The notes under the pieces were generated by a model. The model saw only the letters and a list, made by a program, of their open reading frames with translations. It ran no database searches and was not told the origin of the DNA. From Lactiplantibacillus plantarum (GTDB taxonomy: Bacteria > Bacillota > Bacilli > Lactobacillales > Lactobacillaceae), in contig NZ_CP039121.1 of assembly GCF_014131735.1 (NCBI RefSeq), positions 2,604,001-2,668,000 on the forward strand: a stretch of 64,000 nucleotides of DNA. The letters are read 5' to 3'. Positions within the stretch are counted from its first letter, which is position 1. The number at the start of each line of letters is the position of its first letter. This document shows, piece after piece, positions 37,506 to 46,425 of this stretch. The translations under genes and the position numbers were made by a program.

Positions 37506-38680
37506 TAATCCTCCTGATCAGTGAATAACACAATTCCTAACTCGTGTGGGGCGCCATTATAGATCGCCGTTTCGGTAATAATTAATTCCTGTTGCCGATT
37601 GCGCACTTTGAGGTGAACATACGTCGGACTTTTCAGTAGGGCCGCGTAAAATTCAGCTTCCGTATTAACTGGTTGCCGGTTACATTCCAAGATAATATCT
37701 CCTAAATCGAGATTTAATTTATCCGCGGGCGTGTGGGGGCGTAACCCAATCACCCGCACACCTTGTTCAGTATCAGAATATCGAAACTGTTGGTGTCGAT
37801 CATGATAACGGTGCTGTGCTAAGATTCCCCAAGTTAGCACAACGATTAATCCCATCAATGCTAGCAACCACTGCGGGCTGAGCACTGCAAAACGGGCAAT
37901 GATTGCAACTAAAACACTCGCGAGTGTTACCCAACCATAGCGGGCCGCTAACTGCCGCCATGCAATTTGTGGCAGCTGCTTATAAACGCGAACACTCGTC
38001 CCAACTAATAAAGGCAACAATAAAATGCTGAAGGATCGCTCGCCAACCATAAACACAGGCCACCAACTGATAGTTGCGTGTAACCAATCACCGGGGACCA
38101 GTACCCCAACTGGTAAGACCAACAATTGTTGCCACTGGTAACGAACAAGTCGCTTTCCACGTTGGTCGGGCTGTAGTTGCGGTGAACGGCCCTCATAATC
38201 ATAGTGTCGTAACAAGACCGCCGTAGCCGCCAGCACGATGGCTAATAACAATAGTCCGTTCACCACCAAATTGCCACTCATACTGGTCATGGCAACACCG
38301 TGCCGTTGTAAAGCGCCCCCCACCGTCGTTAATTCCGGGCTCATAATCCAATAAACTAACCAGCTGAGGCCAAAAGCGGTCACTGGTACCAGTGCACCAG
38401 GAATAATGATCAAGCTAATGGCCGCCACTACTTCGTATATAACCACCCAGATGGGGGCCACCACTAATCCCAATGCCAAGCTAATAATTGTCATTAGAAC
38501 TCCTAGTAAACAGCCATCCACTAAAAAGTGGTGGACTTCAACTAATTGTGGGTTGATAGCACTCTGAAAATGCTGCCGTTCACTCTTCACCCGCCGTTTA
38601 GCGGTTAAATAACTACGCAGCAATCCTAACCAAACTAGCGGTTGTAAAAGAAACAATTCAAAAATCTTTAATACCTGCAT
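37505..38680 (-). CDS. PDZ-domain polytopic membrane protein (MinJ-like)
   Basis: 391 residues: about eight membrane helices, then a C-terminal PDZ-like domain (about 305-370) with VRVIGLRPHTPADKLNLDLGDIILECN. This is the layout of Bacillus MinJ, which bridges DivIVA and MinD at division sites. No Min genes are next to it, so a division role is inferred from architecture only. Its stop overlaps the phoP start, placing it first in a three-gene unit with phoPR, an unusual partnership. Confidence 0.7.
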   Translation of the reverse strand: MQVLKIFELFLLQPLVWLGLLRSYLTAKRRVKSERQHFQSAINPQLVEVHHFLVDGCLLGVLMTIISLALGLVVAPIWVVIYEVVAAISLIIIPGALVPVTAFGLSWLVYWIMSPELTTVGGALQRHGVAMTSMSGNLVVNGLLLLAIVLAATAVLLRHYDYEGRSPQLQPDQRGKRLVRYQWQQLLVLPVGVLVPGDWLHATISWWPVFMVGERSFSILLLPLLVGTSVRVYKQLPQIAWRQLAARYGWVTLASVLVAIIARFAVLSPQWLLALMGLIVVLTWGILAQHRYHDRHQQFRYSDTEQGVRVIGLRPHTPADKLNLDLGDIILECNRQPVNTEAEFYAALLKSPTYVHLKVRNRQQELIITETAIYNGAPHELGIVLFTDQED

Positions 38681-38712
38681 GTGCGTGACCCCTAACGTTA
38701 AACTCTGAAGTT

Positions 38713-38741
38713 AGTATAGCATTTTTGCCCAAGGAGACCAA
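38713..38741 (-). promoter_or_regulatory. Predicted promoter of the PDZ-phoP-phoR unit
   Basis: Minus strand: TTGGTC (38741-38736), 17-base spacer, TATACT (38718-38713) preceded by TGC, an extended -10. I see no Pho boxes here, so autoregulation by PhoP is not evident. Confidence 0.65.
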
Positions 38742-38808
38742 CGCCGTTTCAATTCCGTCAGTCCTGCTATTACCGCTTTAATATCTCTATATTATAAGAC
38801 TAGTAGCC

Positions 38809-38854
38809 AAAAAATACTAAGACGACCTGCGCAATGATAGGTCACCTTAGTATT
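38809..38854 (-). terminator. Terminator after prfB
   Basis: Stem AATACTAAG-GT-GACCT with AGGTC-GT-CTTAGTATT (two-base internal mismatch), then TTTT on the minus strand. Confidence 0.88.
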
Positions 38855-38862
38855 TGTGCAAT

Positions 38863-39979
38863 CTATTGCGGATTACGCTGGGCTAATTTCCATTGTAAGT
38901 AAGCATCCATAAACGGATCAAGATCACCATCCATGACAGCCTGCCCATCATGTGATTCATAATTAGTCCGGTGATCCTTGACCATCGTATACGGATGAAA
39001 AACGTAGGAGCGAATTTGTGAGCCCCACCCAATGTCCATTTGCTCACCTTGGATGGCCGCCCGTTCCTTAGCCTTCTTCTCTTCTTCACGTTCGTACAAC
39101 TTCGCTCGTAACATGTTCAATGCTGTTTGTCGGTTCTGTAATTGTGACCGTTGCGCTTGACTGGCAACGACAATTCCCGTTGGCACGTGGGTAATCCGAA
39201 CCGCTGAAGAAGTCTTGTTGACATGTTGTCCACCGGCCCCACTGGCTCGATAAACGTCAATCTTCAAATCTTCAGGTCGAATATCAACATCCACGGTATC
39301 ATCTAACTCAGGCATCACATCAACACTCGCAAAAGATGTGTGGCGCCGACCAGCCGCATCGAACGGCGAAATCCGAACAAGACGATGAACCCCTTTTTCT
39401 GACCGCAAATAACCGTAAGCATTGTGGCCGCTAATTAATAAAGTCACACTCTTAATGCCTGCCTCATCACCAGCTTGGTAGTCAACAGTCTCGACTTTGA
39501 AATTGTGACTCGCAGCCCAGCGCGTGTACATTCTTAGTAGCATCGCACCCCAATCTTGGGATTCGGTCCCACCAGCTCCAGGATGGATTTCTAAAATAGC
39601 GTTATTGCGGTCGTACGGACCGTCCAAAAGTAAGTTGAGCCGGTACTGTTGTAAATCATGTTCAGCGTGCTGAAAGTCCGTTTCAAACTCAGCCTGCATC
39701 TCAGCATCGGGTTCCTCACTCAGTAACTCATAAGCGACTGCCAAGTCACCGACTTCATCAGCTAATTGCTTAAACGTATCATACTTTCCTTTCAACACGT
39801 TATTCTCATCGATGACTTTCTGGGCGGCAGCCTGGTCGTCCCAAAAACCGGGTTCGGCCATTCGAGCTTCATTTTCTTGAATGCTTTCGTTCAAAGCATC
39901 TAAGTCAAAGCGACCCCCTAAAGTCGTCGACAGCACTTTGCATTTCTTCAATCAGGTGTTTATATTCACTTAATTCCAC
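38863..39979 (-). CDS. prfB: Peptide chain release factor 2, with programmed +1 frameshift
   Basis: RF2 ends translation at UGA and UAA. The full protein is about 371 residues: 24 codons from GTG 39979, then an in-frame TGA (39907-39905), and the remainder in the +1 frame to 38863. The shift site is canonical, AGGGGG, three bases, CTTTGAC. Low RF2 levels favour the shift, so the protein controls its own synthesis. RF2 signatures SPF (in [11 protein letters not shown]) and GGQ (in [10 protein letters not shown]) are present. An unbroken frame to 39951 exists but lacks the correct N-terminus. Confidence 0.95.
39905..39919 (-). promoter_or_regulatory. prfB recoding site
   Basis: An internal Shine-Dalgarno-like AGGGGG (39919-39914), TCG, then CTT TGA (39910-39905). 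The ribosome slips from CTT onto TTG/GAC in +1 and avoids the stop. Confidence 0.93.
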
Positions 39980-40033
39980 AAAGGACCCTTCTTTCAACTT
40001 ATTTATTAATTATTTAATATCTGGTTTAACTGT

Positions 40034-40065
40034 AAAACGAGCCTAAGACCTTAGTCTTAGACTCG
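40034..40065 (-). terminator. Terminator after secA
   Basis: Minus strand: CGAGTCTAAGAC, short loop, GTCTTAGGCTCG, then TTTT (one G-U pair). Confidence 0.85.
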
Positions 40066-40084
40066 CTAGCACTAACGTTAAATT

Positions 40085-42448
40085 TTAACGTTGAATATTT
40101 TGGCGAATTTCAGACTTCATGAAGAGTCGCGTCGTATCATAATCAATATCCGCAACCATTTCTTCAAACATCTGGTAACCGTCTCGTTGATATTCAACTA
40201 ACGGATTCAATTGACCATAGCCCCGTAAACCGATCGATTGCCGTAATTGATCCATCGCATCAATGTGATCCGTCCAATGAGAATCGACCACTCGCAGAAT
40301 AACGACTTTTTCAAATTCTAGCATCTGACCCGCATCGTAAAGCTGTTTAGCCTTGTCCGCATAAATCTTATCGACCCGGTCCATCAAGTAAGCTTCAACC
40401 TCTGCTGGCGACTTACCTTTCAAGTCAGCCACACTAATTGAATCTTCCTTCACTATAGCAGCTTGGGCAAAGTCAACAACTGCATCTAAATCCCAGTCCT
40501 TGGCATCGCCTTGCATGTGTAACTGAACGGTCCGTTCAACGGTCCGCTTGATCATTGGCATGATAACGGGCTTCAAAGATTTTTCTTCCATAATGACTTG
40601 TTGCCGCTCGCCATAAATCACTTCACGTTGAGCCCGCATAACATCATCATATTGTAAAACGTTCTTCCGGGAGTCATAGTTGTTCCCTTCAACCCGTTTT
40701 TGAGCGGACTCAACCTGTCGAGTAATCATCCGTGATTGAATAACCGCATCATCATCTTCAACATTCATCCGTTGCAGGAAGTTCTTGATTCGTTCTGAAC
40801 CGAACCGTAGCATCAAATCGTCTTCAAGTGAGAGGTAGAATTGTGACATACCAGGATCACCTTGTCGACCAGCACGGCCCCGCAATTGGTTATCAATCCG
40901 GCGGGACTCATGACGTTCAGTCCCAATAACGGCGAGCCCCCCGACTTCTTTGACACCAGGTCCCAACTTGATATCGGTCCCCCGACCAGCCATGTTGGTG
41001 GCAATGGTAACCGCACCACGTTGACCGGCGTTTGCAACAATGTCAGCTTCCTTCGCATGGTTCTTGGCGTTCAAGACCACGTGCGGAATGTTTTCCTCAT
41101 CCAAGCGATGCGACAAGTATTCTGACGTTTCCACGGCAACGGTCCCAATTAACATTGGTTGGCCCTTTTCATGGAGTTGTTTGATTTCTTTAACGACCGC
41201 GTTGAATTTGCTTTGTAACGTTGGGTAAAGCAAATCTGAACGGTCATCACGAATCATCGGGCGGTTTGTTGGAATCGTAATAACTTCCATGTTATAGATT
41301 TCGCGGAATTCTTCTTGTTCCGTCTTGGCCGTCCCAGTCATCCCAGATAACTTTTTGTACATCCGGAATAAGTTTTGGTACGTGATATTCGCCATCGTCT
41401 TGGTTTCTTCTTGAATCTCAACGTGTTCCTTAGCTTCAATTGCTTGGTGTAACCCGTCTGAGAAGCGCCGACCATCCATGATCCGCCCCGTAAAGGAATC
41501 AACGATCAACGCCTGACCGTCTGAAATCACGTAGTCTTTATCTTTCAACATGATGTAGTTCGCACGCAAAGCTTCATCCAAGTAATGGTTCAACGCCGTA
41601 TTATCAGTATCGTAAAGGTTTTCCAAGCCAAAGTATTTTTCAGCCTTCCGAATCCCTTCGTCTAATAATGCGACCGTCTTAGATTCCAAGTCAACCTTGT
41701 AATCTTCATCCTTCGTCAACGTCTTAGCAAAACGGTCAGCCCGCTTATACATTCCCGTTGTACCTTCTGATTGACCAGAAATGATCAACGGTGTCCGGGC
41801 TTCATCAATTAAGATTGAGTCAACTTCATCAATGATGGCAAAATTAAGTGGTCGTTGCACCATGTCTTCACGGTAGACCACCATGTTATCACGTAAGTAA
41901 TCGAACCCAATTTCACCGTTCGTCGAATAAGTAATATCGGCGTTATAAGCGGCACGTTTTTCTTCAGGCGACTTTTCAGCCCCGTTGATTCCGACGCTCA
42001 TCCCTAACCAGTTATACAGTTCACCCATTTCAGTCGCATCACGCGCTGATAAGTATTCATTAACTGTTACAACGTGAACACCCTTACCAGAGATGGCATT
42101 CAAATAAACTGGCATAGTGGCCGTTAAGGTCTTCCCTTCACCAGTCTTCATTTCAGCAATGTCACCTTGATGCAAAACAATTCCACCGAGGATTTGAACG
42201 TGGAATGGGTATAAACCAAGTACCCGCTTCGCACCTTCACGCGCCGTTGCAAATGCTTCGGGCAGCAAATCGTCGAGCGATTCGCCCTCCTTGTACCGTT
42301 CACGAAATTCTGGGGTCTTCGCTTGCAAGTCAGCATCACTTAACTTGCCGTATTCGTCGGCATAAGCTTCAACTTTATTAGCAATCTTATCCAGACGCCG
42401 AATAGTCCGCTTGTCGCTTTCAACCCAGCGTTTTAAAATGTTGGCCAT
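40085..42448 (-). CDS. secA: Preprotein translocase ATPase SecA
   Basis: The motor that drives unfolded preproteins through SecYEG. 787 residues. Walker [20 protein letters not shown] in the DEAD position, preprotein cross-linking domain, then motif [10 protein letters not shown] and the helical scaffold. The protein stops at EIRQNIQR and lacks the C-terminal zinc-binding SEC-C tail found in longer SecAs; loss of this tail is usual in lactobacilli. ATG 42448 follows GGAGAGG. Monocistronic, from the promoter at 42523-42551. Confidence 0.97.
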   Translation of the reverse strand: MANILKRWVESDKRTIRRLDKIANKVEAYADEYGKLSDADLQAKTPEFRERYKEGESLDDLLPEAFATAREGAKRVLGLYPFHVQILGGIVLHQGDIAEMKTGEGKTLTATMPVYLNAISGKGVHVVTVNEYLSARDATEMGELYNWLGMSVGINGAEKSPEEKRAAYNADITYSTNGEIGFDYLRDNMVVYREDMVQRPLNFAIIDEVDSILIDEARTPLIISGQSEGTTGMYKRADRFAKTLTKDEDYKVDLESKTVALLDEGIRKAEKYFGLENLYDTDNTALNHYLDEALRANYIMLKDKDYVISDGQALIVDSFTGRIMDGRRFSDGLHQAIEAKEHVEIQEETKTMANITYQNLFRMYKKLSGMTGTAKTEQEEFREIYNMEVITIPTNRPMIRDDRSDLLYPTLQSKFNAVVKEIKQLHEKGQPMLIGTVAVETSEYLSHRLDEENIPHVVLNAKNHAKEADIVANAGQRGAVTIATNMAGRGTDIKLGPGVKEVGGLAVIGTERHESRRIDNQLRGRAGRQGDPGMSQFYLSLEDDLMLRFGSERIKNFLQRMNVEDDDAVIQSRMITRQVESAQKRVEGNNYDSRKNVLQYDDVMRAQREVIYGERQQVIMEEKSLKPVIMPMIKRTVERTVQLHMQGDAKDWDLDAVVDFAQAAIVKEDSISVADLKGKSPAEVEAYLMDRVDKIYADKAKQLYDAGQMLEFEKVVILRVVDSHWTDHIDAMDQLRQSIGLRGYGQLNPLVEYQRDGYQMFEEMVADIDYDTTRLFMKSEIRQNIQR

Positions 42449-42522
42449 TTACGTATCCTCTCCAAATAATTAATCTTAATTTTAATTTCAATTGTCCATT
42501 TCAAAATAAAATACCATCTGTC

Positions 42523-42551
42523 ATTTTACCATTATTTACTAGCAATGAAAA
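42523..42551 (-). promoter_or_regulatory. Predicted secA promoter
   Basis: Minus strand: TTTTCA (42551-42546), 17 bases, TAAAAT (42528-42523) with an upstream TGG (extended -10), about 75 bases before the start codon. Confidence 0.6.
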
Positions 42552-42781
42552 CCACAGGCCCCTATGTAACCGATACCGTCGACCGTTTTATTTACATCCT
42601 TAACTAAATATTAGTCTTTAACCACAGCCCAACAATCACTGACCCGTGTTCTTTAATTCTATCAATATTTGCTTAACTGTCTTGAGTCGCTGGCAAAAAC
42701 GTGCCGTGAGTCGAACTTCAGCTTACTAACGCGGGCTAAGTCACTCTCATGATCACAATATGTTATACGGGCGTTCCGGGA

Positions 42782-42813
42782 TAAAAATAAAGAACTGGTC
42801 AACTGACCAGTCC
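42782..42813 (-). terminator. Terminator after hpf
   Basis: Perfect stem ACTGGTCA/TGACCAGT (42794-42811) followed on the minus strand by TTCTTTATTTTT. Confidence 0.8.
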
Positions 42814-42834
42814 TCATAAGTTGCGCTTTTAAAA

Positions 42835-43401
42835 TTAGTGATTGTCGTCGGTTTCAATCAAACCGTAACGACCATCGTTACGCCGATAGACGATGTTAAT
42901 TGCGTCCGTTTCCGCGTCTTCGTAGATAAAGAAGTCATGGCCGAGCATATCCATTTGCAGAATCGCTTCTTCATTATCCATTGGCTTTAAAGCCACTCGC
43001 TTCGTACGTACAACGTCTAACTTATCGTCCTGATCATTGTCGGCAGCGGCAACTGTTTCATCAGTCGCTGCAAAATCAATCGCTTTATAACCCTTTTCAC
43101 GGGATTTGCGGTTAACCTTAGTTTTATACTTGCGGATTTGGCGTTCCAACTTGTCAGTAACCAAATCAACACTAGCATACATATCAGGAGAAGTTTCTTC
43201 TGCCCGGAGAACTAAATAGGGAAGTGGAATGGTGACTTCGACTTTAGCCGTCTTGTCTGGGTGAACTTTTAAGTTGACATGGGCAATTGAGTCAACATTA
43301 TTGTCAAAGTACTTCTGTAACTTACCCACCCGTTTTTGAACGTAGTCCCGAATTGCTTGGGTCACTTCGATATTTTCACCGCGAATATTAAAATTTAGCA
43401 T
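42835..43401 (-). CDS. hpf: Long-form ribosome hibernation promoting factor
   Basis: 188 residues. The N-terminal domain (1-100) has the HPF/YfiA fold (FNIRGENIEVTQAIRDYV, then KVHPDKTAKVEVTIPLP) that occupies the mRNA/tRNA channel. After a variable linker, the C-terminal dimerisation domain (about 130-188, KPMDNEEAILQMDMLGHDFFIYED) joins two 70S ribosomes into a 100S dimer. The promoter has a cre-like palindrome between its -35 and -10, and the transcript would begin with a 13-bp stem-loop. Monocistronic. Confidence 0.95.
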   Translation of the reverse strand: MLNFNIRGENIEVTQAIRDYVQKRVGKLQKYFDNNVDSIAHVNLKVHPDKTAKVEVTIPLPYLVLRAEETSPDMYASVDLVTDKLERQIRKYKTKVNRKSREKGYKAIDFAATDETVAAADNDQDDKLDVVRTKRVALKPMDNEEAILQMDMLGHDFFIYEDAETDAINIVYRRNDGRYGLIETDDNH

Positions 43402-43438
43402 AGATCTTCTCTCCCTTCACACACATTGCTGTGTACCC

Positions 43439-43471
43439 AAAGTAATTAAAGGACCACTCTTTAATTACTTT
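43439..43471 (-). promoter_or_regulatory. Perfect inverted repeat at the 5' end of the hpf leader
   Basis: AAAGTAATTAAAG (43439-43451), seven-base loop, CTTTAATTACTTT (43459-43471). It begins about ten bases after the -10 at 43482-43487, so it would form a stem-loop at the mRNA 5' end, or act as an operator. Confidence 0.6.
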
Positions 43472-43481
43472 GCTTAAATTC

Positions 43482-43510
43482 ATTATAATAGAAAGCGCTA
43501 TAATAAACAA
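43482..43510 (-). promoter_or_regulatory. hpf promoter with cre-like site
   Basis: Minus strand: TTGTTT (43510-43505), 17 bases, perfect TATAAT (43487-43482). The spacer contains AGAAAGCGCTATAA (plus strand), close to the CcpA consensus TGWNANCGNTNWCA with two mismatches. Confidence 0.65.
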
Positions 43511-43534
43511 TCCAAATACCACTTTCCCTCGAAA

Positions 43535-44209
43535 TTAACGTGCTAGCGTTAGCCCCGTCACGCTCTTGGCACCGTTTTCCAAAAGTAGCGTTGCCGCGTG
43601 GCGCATCGTTCGGCCGGTAGTATAGATGTCATCTACTAATAATACCCGCCGGCCGGCCAAAATCGTATTAGGAGCCATCTTGAATGGTTGTGGTGTTCTC
43701 AACCGCGCTTGCCGGTCTTTCTTAGATTGTGGCACTGACTTCGCTGTTGCCTGGGTCATTAACCCGGGCGCGAGGGGTGCGGCTAACCAGCCGGCAACTT
43801 GATTAAAGCCCCGTGTTTGCAATGTTGTGGGCGTGACAGGTACCACTAAGCATATCTCAGCACACCGTTGTACCACTGCTTGTTGCATGATCTTCGCAAA
43901 GACTTGGCGTAATTGATAATCACCCTGAAATTTATAGCGTTGAAAATAATCATGCATCGCATCATTATATTCGAACAACGCCTCGTTATGAAAGGGACCG
44001 ATTTCAGGCCACCACTGACAATCTGTACACGGTTGCGGTCGCTTTTGAGCACGTCCACATTTGGAACATGCCGTTGCCCGATCGATGCGTACAAATTGCC
44101 GCCAACAAACCGAGCAGACGACCGGCCGCATAACCGGCTGCCAGCTAAGAATCCAGGGCAACGTAAACTTAGTCGTGATAATGTTGTGACACAGTAGGCA
44201 TGCTAGCAC
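43535..44209 (-). CDS. comFC: ComFC competence protein (phosphoribosyltransferase-like)
   Basis: 224 residues. The N-terminal zinc ribbon has CLLC, CSVC, CSKC and a final CTDC pair. The C-terminal half is a PRTase fold with VLLVDDIYTTGRT. ComFC works with ComFA in uptake of transforming DNA strands. GTG 44209 follows AAAGGGG at about ten bases and overlaps comFA by 41 bases. The intact comF operon does not by itself prove natural competence. Confidence 0.92.
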   Translation of the reverse strand: MLACLLCHNIITTKFTLPWILSWQPVMRPVVCSVCWRQFVRIDRATACSKCGRAQKRPQPCTDCQWWPEIGPFHNEALFEYNDAMHDYFQRYKFQGDYQLRQVFAKIMQQAVVQRCAEICLVVPVTPTTLQTRGFNQVAGWLAAPLAPGLMTQATAKSVPQSKKDRQARLRTPQPFKMAPNTILAGRRVLLVDDIYTTGRTMRHAATLLLENGAKSVTGLTLAR

Positions 44210-45521
44210 GTAATTGTCGCCCCTTTCGATTGATCACCCGAATCTGGCGCTGAGCGCGTTTGATATTGCGGCTATGACTGTGACAAATAAACCAGACGAG
44301 GCCAGTCGGACGCTCACTGCTGCGTCCGACCCGTCCTGCAATCTGGACGAGGGCAGCCGTAGAAAACACTTCGTCGTCCGCACCAAGCACAATCACATCG
44401 ATTCCCGGAAACGTCACCCCTCGTTCCAATATCGTCGTCGTAACTAAGTATTGAAACTGCTGGTTCCGCATTTGTTGAACCTTAGTCAGTCGCTCAGGAT
44501 CGGCTGAGTACACCGTCTCTCCGGTCATATGGGGAAAATAGTGTTGGAGTACCGCAAACACTGGCGCTAATTGTTGGATGCGCGGAACAAATAGTAAAAA
44601 GCGCTGGTGCTGTTGTTGATACTGTTGGAGTTGCCGGATAAGGTCTCGTGGTAATTTTCCTTGTTGCAAGAGCCGAGCCCAATTTGGCTGTAGCTTAACC
44701 TTAATTGCCGGTAATAAATGTTGGTGAAACCGCAATGGTAAATAACTGATTGCAAGCTCACCACGATGAACTTGGGACAACAAACTTTGGCTGGGCGTCG
44801 CGGTCAAATAAAGAATGGCCCCCTCCACCTTAGCTGCCTGATTCACTGCAAACGCCAAACGGGGATTGGCAGCAAACGGAAACGCGTCAACTTCATCAAT
44901 GATCAATACGTCAAACGCCTGACGAAAACGTAGCAATTGATGCGTCGTACAAATCGTCAGCTGCGTATACTGATAGGGAGCGGGATTGCGGCCATATAGC
45001 ACAGCAATTTGAACATCAGCAAAGGCCGCCTGGAGCCGGGGTGCTAACTCTAAGCAAACATCGACTCGTGGTGAAGCAATGGCGACCCGCCACTGATGCG
45101 CTAACGCCCACGCAATACCTGGAAACAGCATTTCAGTTTTTCCAGCTCCCGTCACCGCCCATAATAATTGCCGTTTATGCGCCATGAAGTTAGCTTTGAT
45201 TGATTGCGCGCAGTCCGCTTGCTGGGGCGTTAGGGTTCCTTGCCACGTGCAAACCGGGACCGTTGCAAAAGCATTCGGTTCTGGCATATGATAGAGTTTA
45301 ACTAGTGTACTCACTCGACCTAAATTTAAACATTGATAACAGTAATATTGCTGATTGGGTAATTGGGCTCGCAGTCGGTCCAAGTGACTGCCGCAACGCT
45401 GACAGATAATTTGATGTTCATCAACCTGCATGGCTGGCAGTATCTGCGTGCCAGCAGGTACTGCGGCAGCCTCATTTGCAGATAATGCGAGCTGACGACC
45501 GTATAAGACTTGTGCTTCCAT
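44169..45521 (-). CDS. comFA: ComFA DNA translocase/helicase
   Basis: 450 residues from ATG 45521, which follows AGGAGGTGCGCACA; a longer frame to 45554 contains this site. An N-terminal four-Cys zinc finger (CQRCG then CYQC), Walker A VTGAGKTEM, DEVD in the DEAD-box position, motif III LTATPS and motif VI QIAGRVGRS. It is the ATPase that pulls single-stranded DNA across the membrane in transformation. First gene of comFA-comFC, divergent from the YigZ gene. Confidence 0.94.
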   Translation of the reverse strand: MEAQVLYGRQLALSANEAAAVPAGTQILPAMQVDEHQIICQRCGSHLDRLRAQLPNQQYYCYQCLNLGRVSTLVKLYHMPEPNAFATVPVCTWQGTLTPQQADCAQSIKANFMAHKRQLLWAVTGAGKTEMLFPGIAWALAHQWRVAIASPRVDVCLELAPRLQAAFADVQIAVLYGRNPAPYQYTQLTICTTHQLLRFRQAFDVLIIDEVDAFPFAANPRLAFAVNQAAKVEGAILYLTATPSQSLLSQVHRGELAISYLPLRFHQHLLPAIKVKLQPNWARLLQQGKLPRDLIRQLQQYQQQHQRFLLFVPRIQQLAPVFAVLQHYFPHMTGETVYSADPERLTKVQQMRNQQFQYLVTTTILERGVTFPGIDVIVLGADDEVFSTAALVQIAGRVGRSSERPTGLVWFICHSHSRNIKRAQRQIRVINRKGRQLRASMPTVSQHYHD

Positions 45522-45587
45522 TGTGCGCACCTCCTTAGTTATCAAGTACGCCATTTAACGATTTATTCACGAAAGGAACCGATTAAT

Positions 45588-46235
45588 TTGACTAAACCCT
45601 ACTACACCATCACCCAAGACACGGTATTTGAACAAACCATCAAAAAGTCTCGCTTCATCGCTCATCTATACCGCATCAGTGACGAAGTAGATGCTCAAGC
45701 TAAGATTGCCGCTGTTCGAGCAGATAATCCTAAGGCCAACCACAACTGTTTCGCCTACATGCTTGGTGATGATGATCATATTCAGCGGATGAGTGATGAC
45801 GGTGAACCAGTCGGAACTGCGGGCTCACCAATCTTAGAAGTGCTCAAGACCAACGAGCTACACGACGTGCTTGCGGTCGTGACCCGTTATTTTGGTGGTA
45901 TCAAGCTTGGCGCCGGTGGACTGATCCGAGCTTATAATGGCACCCCCGCGCAAGCAATTGAAGTCAGTGGTAAGGTTCAGCGAATCTTACAAACCCGCAT
46001 CGCCATCACGCTCGACTATCGTAACGTCGATGCTTTAACCTACTATTTACAACAAAATAAGCTAACGACCCTGAATACCGACTACGGTGTTCAAGTCACA
46101 CAAATCATCGCAGTCACTCAATCCGAAATTGCAACGATTCAGCAGGACATCACTAACCTCTTGAGCGGTCAAGTTACCTTTTCGGAGCAAGGTGAACAAT
46201 TTACAGAAATTCCGGTCACTACGCCTGGCAACTAG
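45588..46235 (+). CDS. YigZ/IMPACT family protein
   Basis: 215 residues. The N-terminal IMPACT domain carries the family signature DGEPVGTAGSPIL and VTRYFGGIKLGAGGLIRAY; the C-terminal domain is the DUF1949 ferredoxin-like fold. Biochemical function unsettled; eukaryotic IMPACT modulates translation control. TTG 45588 gives the family-typical N-terminus and follows AAAGGA at ten bases. The longer frame to 45510 overlaps comFA and is unlikely. Confidence 0.88.
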   Translation: MTKPYYTITQDTVFEQTIKKSRFIAHLYRISDEVDAQAKIAAVRADNPKANHNCFAYMLGDDDHIQRMSDDGEPVGTAGSPILEVLKTNELHDVLAVVTRYFGGIKLGAGGLIRAYNGTPAQAIEVSGKVQRILQTRIAITLDYRNVDALTYYLQQNKLTTLNTDYGVQVTQIIAVTQSEIATIQQDITNLLSGQVTFSEQGEQFTEIPVTTPGN

Positions 46236-46386
46236 ATTGCTGGTTATATATAATTGGGAGCCTCACAAACTTTGATTGGCAGTCAAAATCGAAACAGCCA
46301 ACTCGTCTTAACAATAACACCCAGCACTTGAGCCGATGATTTGTTTTTTCATTGTTAAAGTCCGCGTTGCACTAATTGCGGCCCAT

Positions 46387-46416
46387 AAAAAAAGTCGAGC
46401 TATCGCTCGACTTTTT
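46387..46416. terminator. Bidirectional terminator between the YigZ gene and the second pstS
   Basis: AAAAAGTCGAGC, loop TATC, GCTCGACTTTTT between convergent genes. Confidence 0.92.
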
Positions 46417-46425
46417 GTCTGTTAT

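Larger units (their letters stand above)
42449..42834. other. Region between hpf and secA
   Basis: A 386-base gap with no gene. It holds the secA promoter (42523-42551) and the hpf terminator (42782-42813). The middle part (about 42688-42757) has weak similarity to the 3' part of the 7.4-kb/57-kb repeat (GGCAAAAACG, CGGGCTAAG, CATGAT), possibly a decayed remnant. Otherwise I see nothing. Confidence 0.4.

Noticed and set aside
38863..39951. prfB as an unshifted 362-codon gene starting at 39951
   Set aside because: The N-terminus would lack the conserved RF2 start, and the canonical frameshift signal lies exactly at the junction.
46236..46386. A further copy of the dispersed repeat after the YigZ gene
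   Set aside because: Only short matches (such as GATTGGCAG) are found, not in order; indistinguishable from chance.
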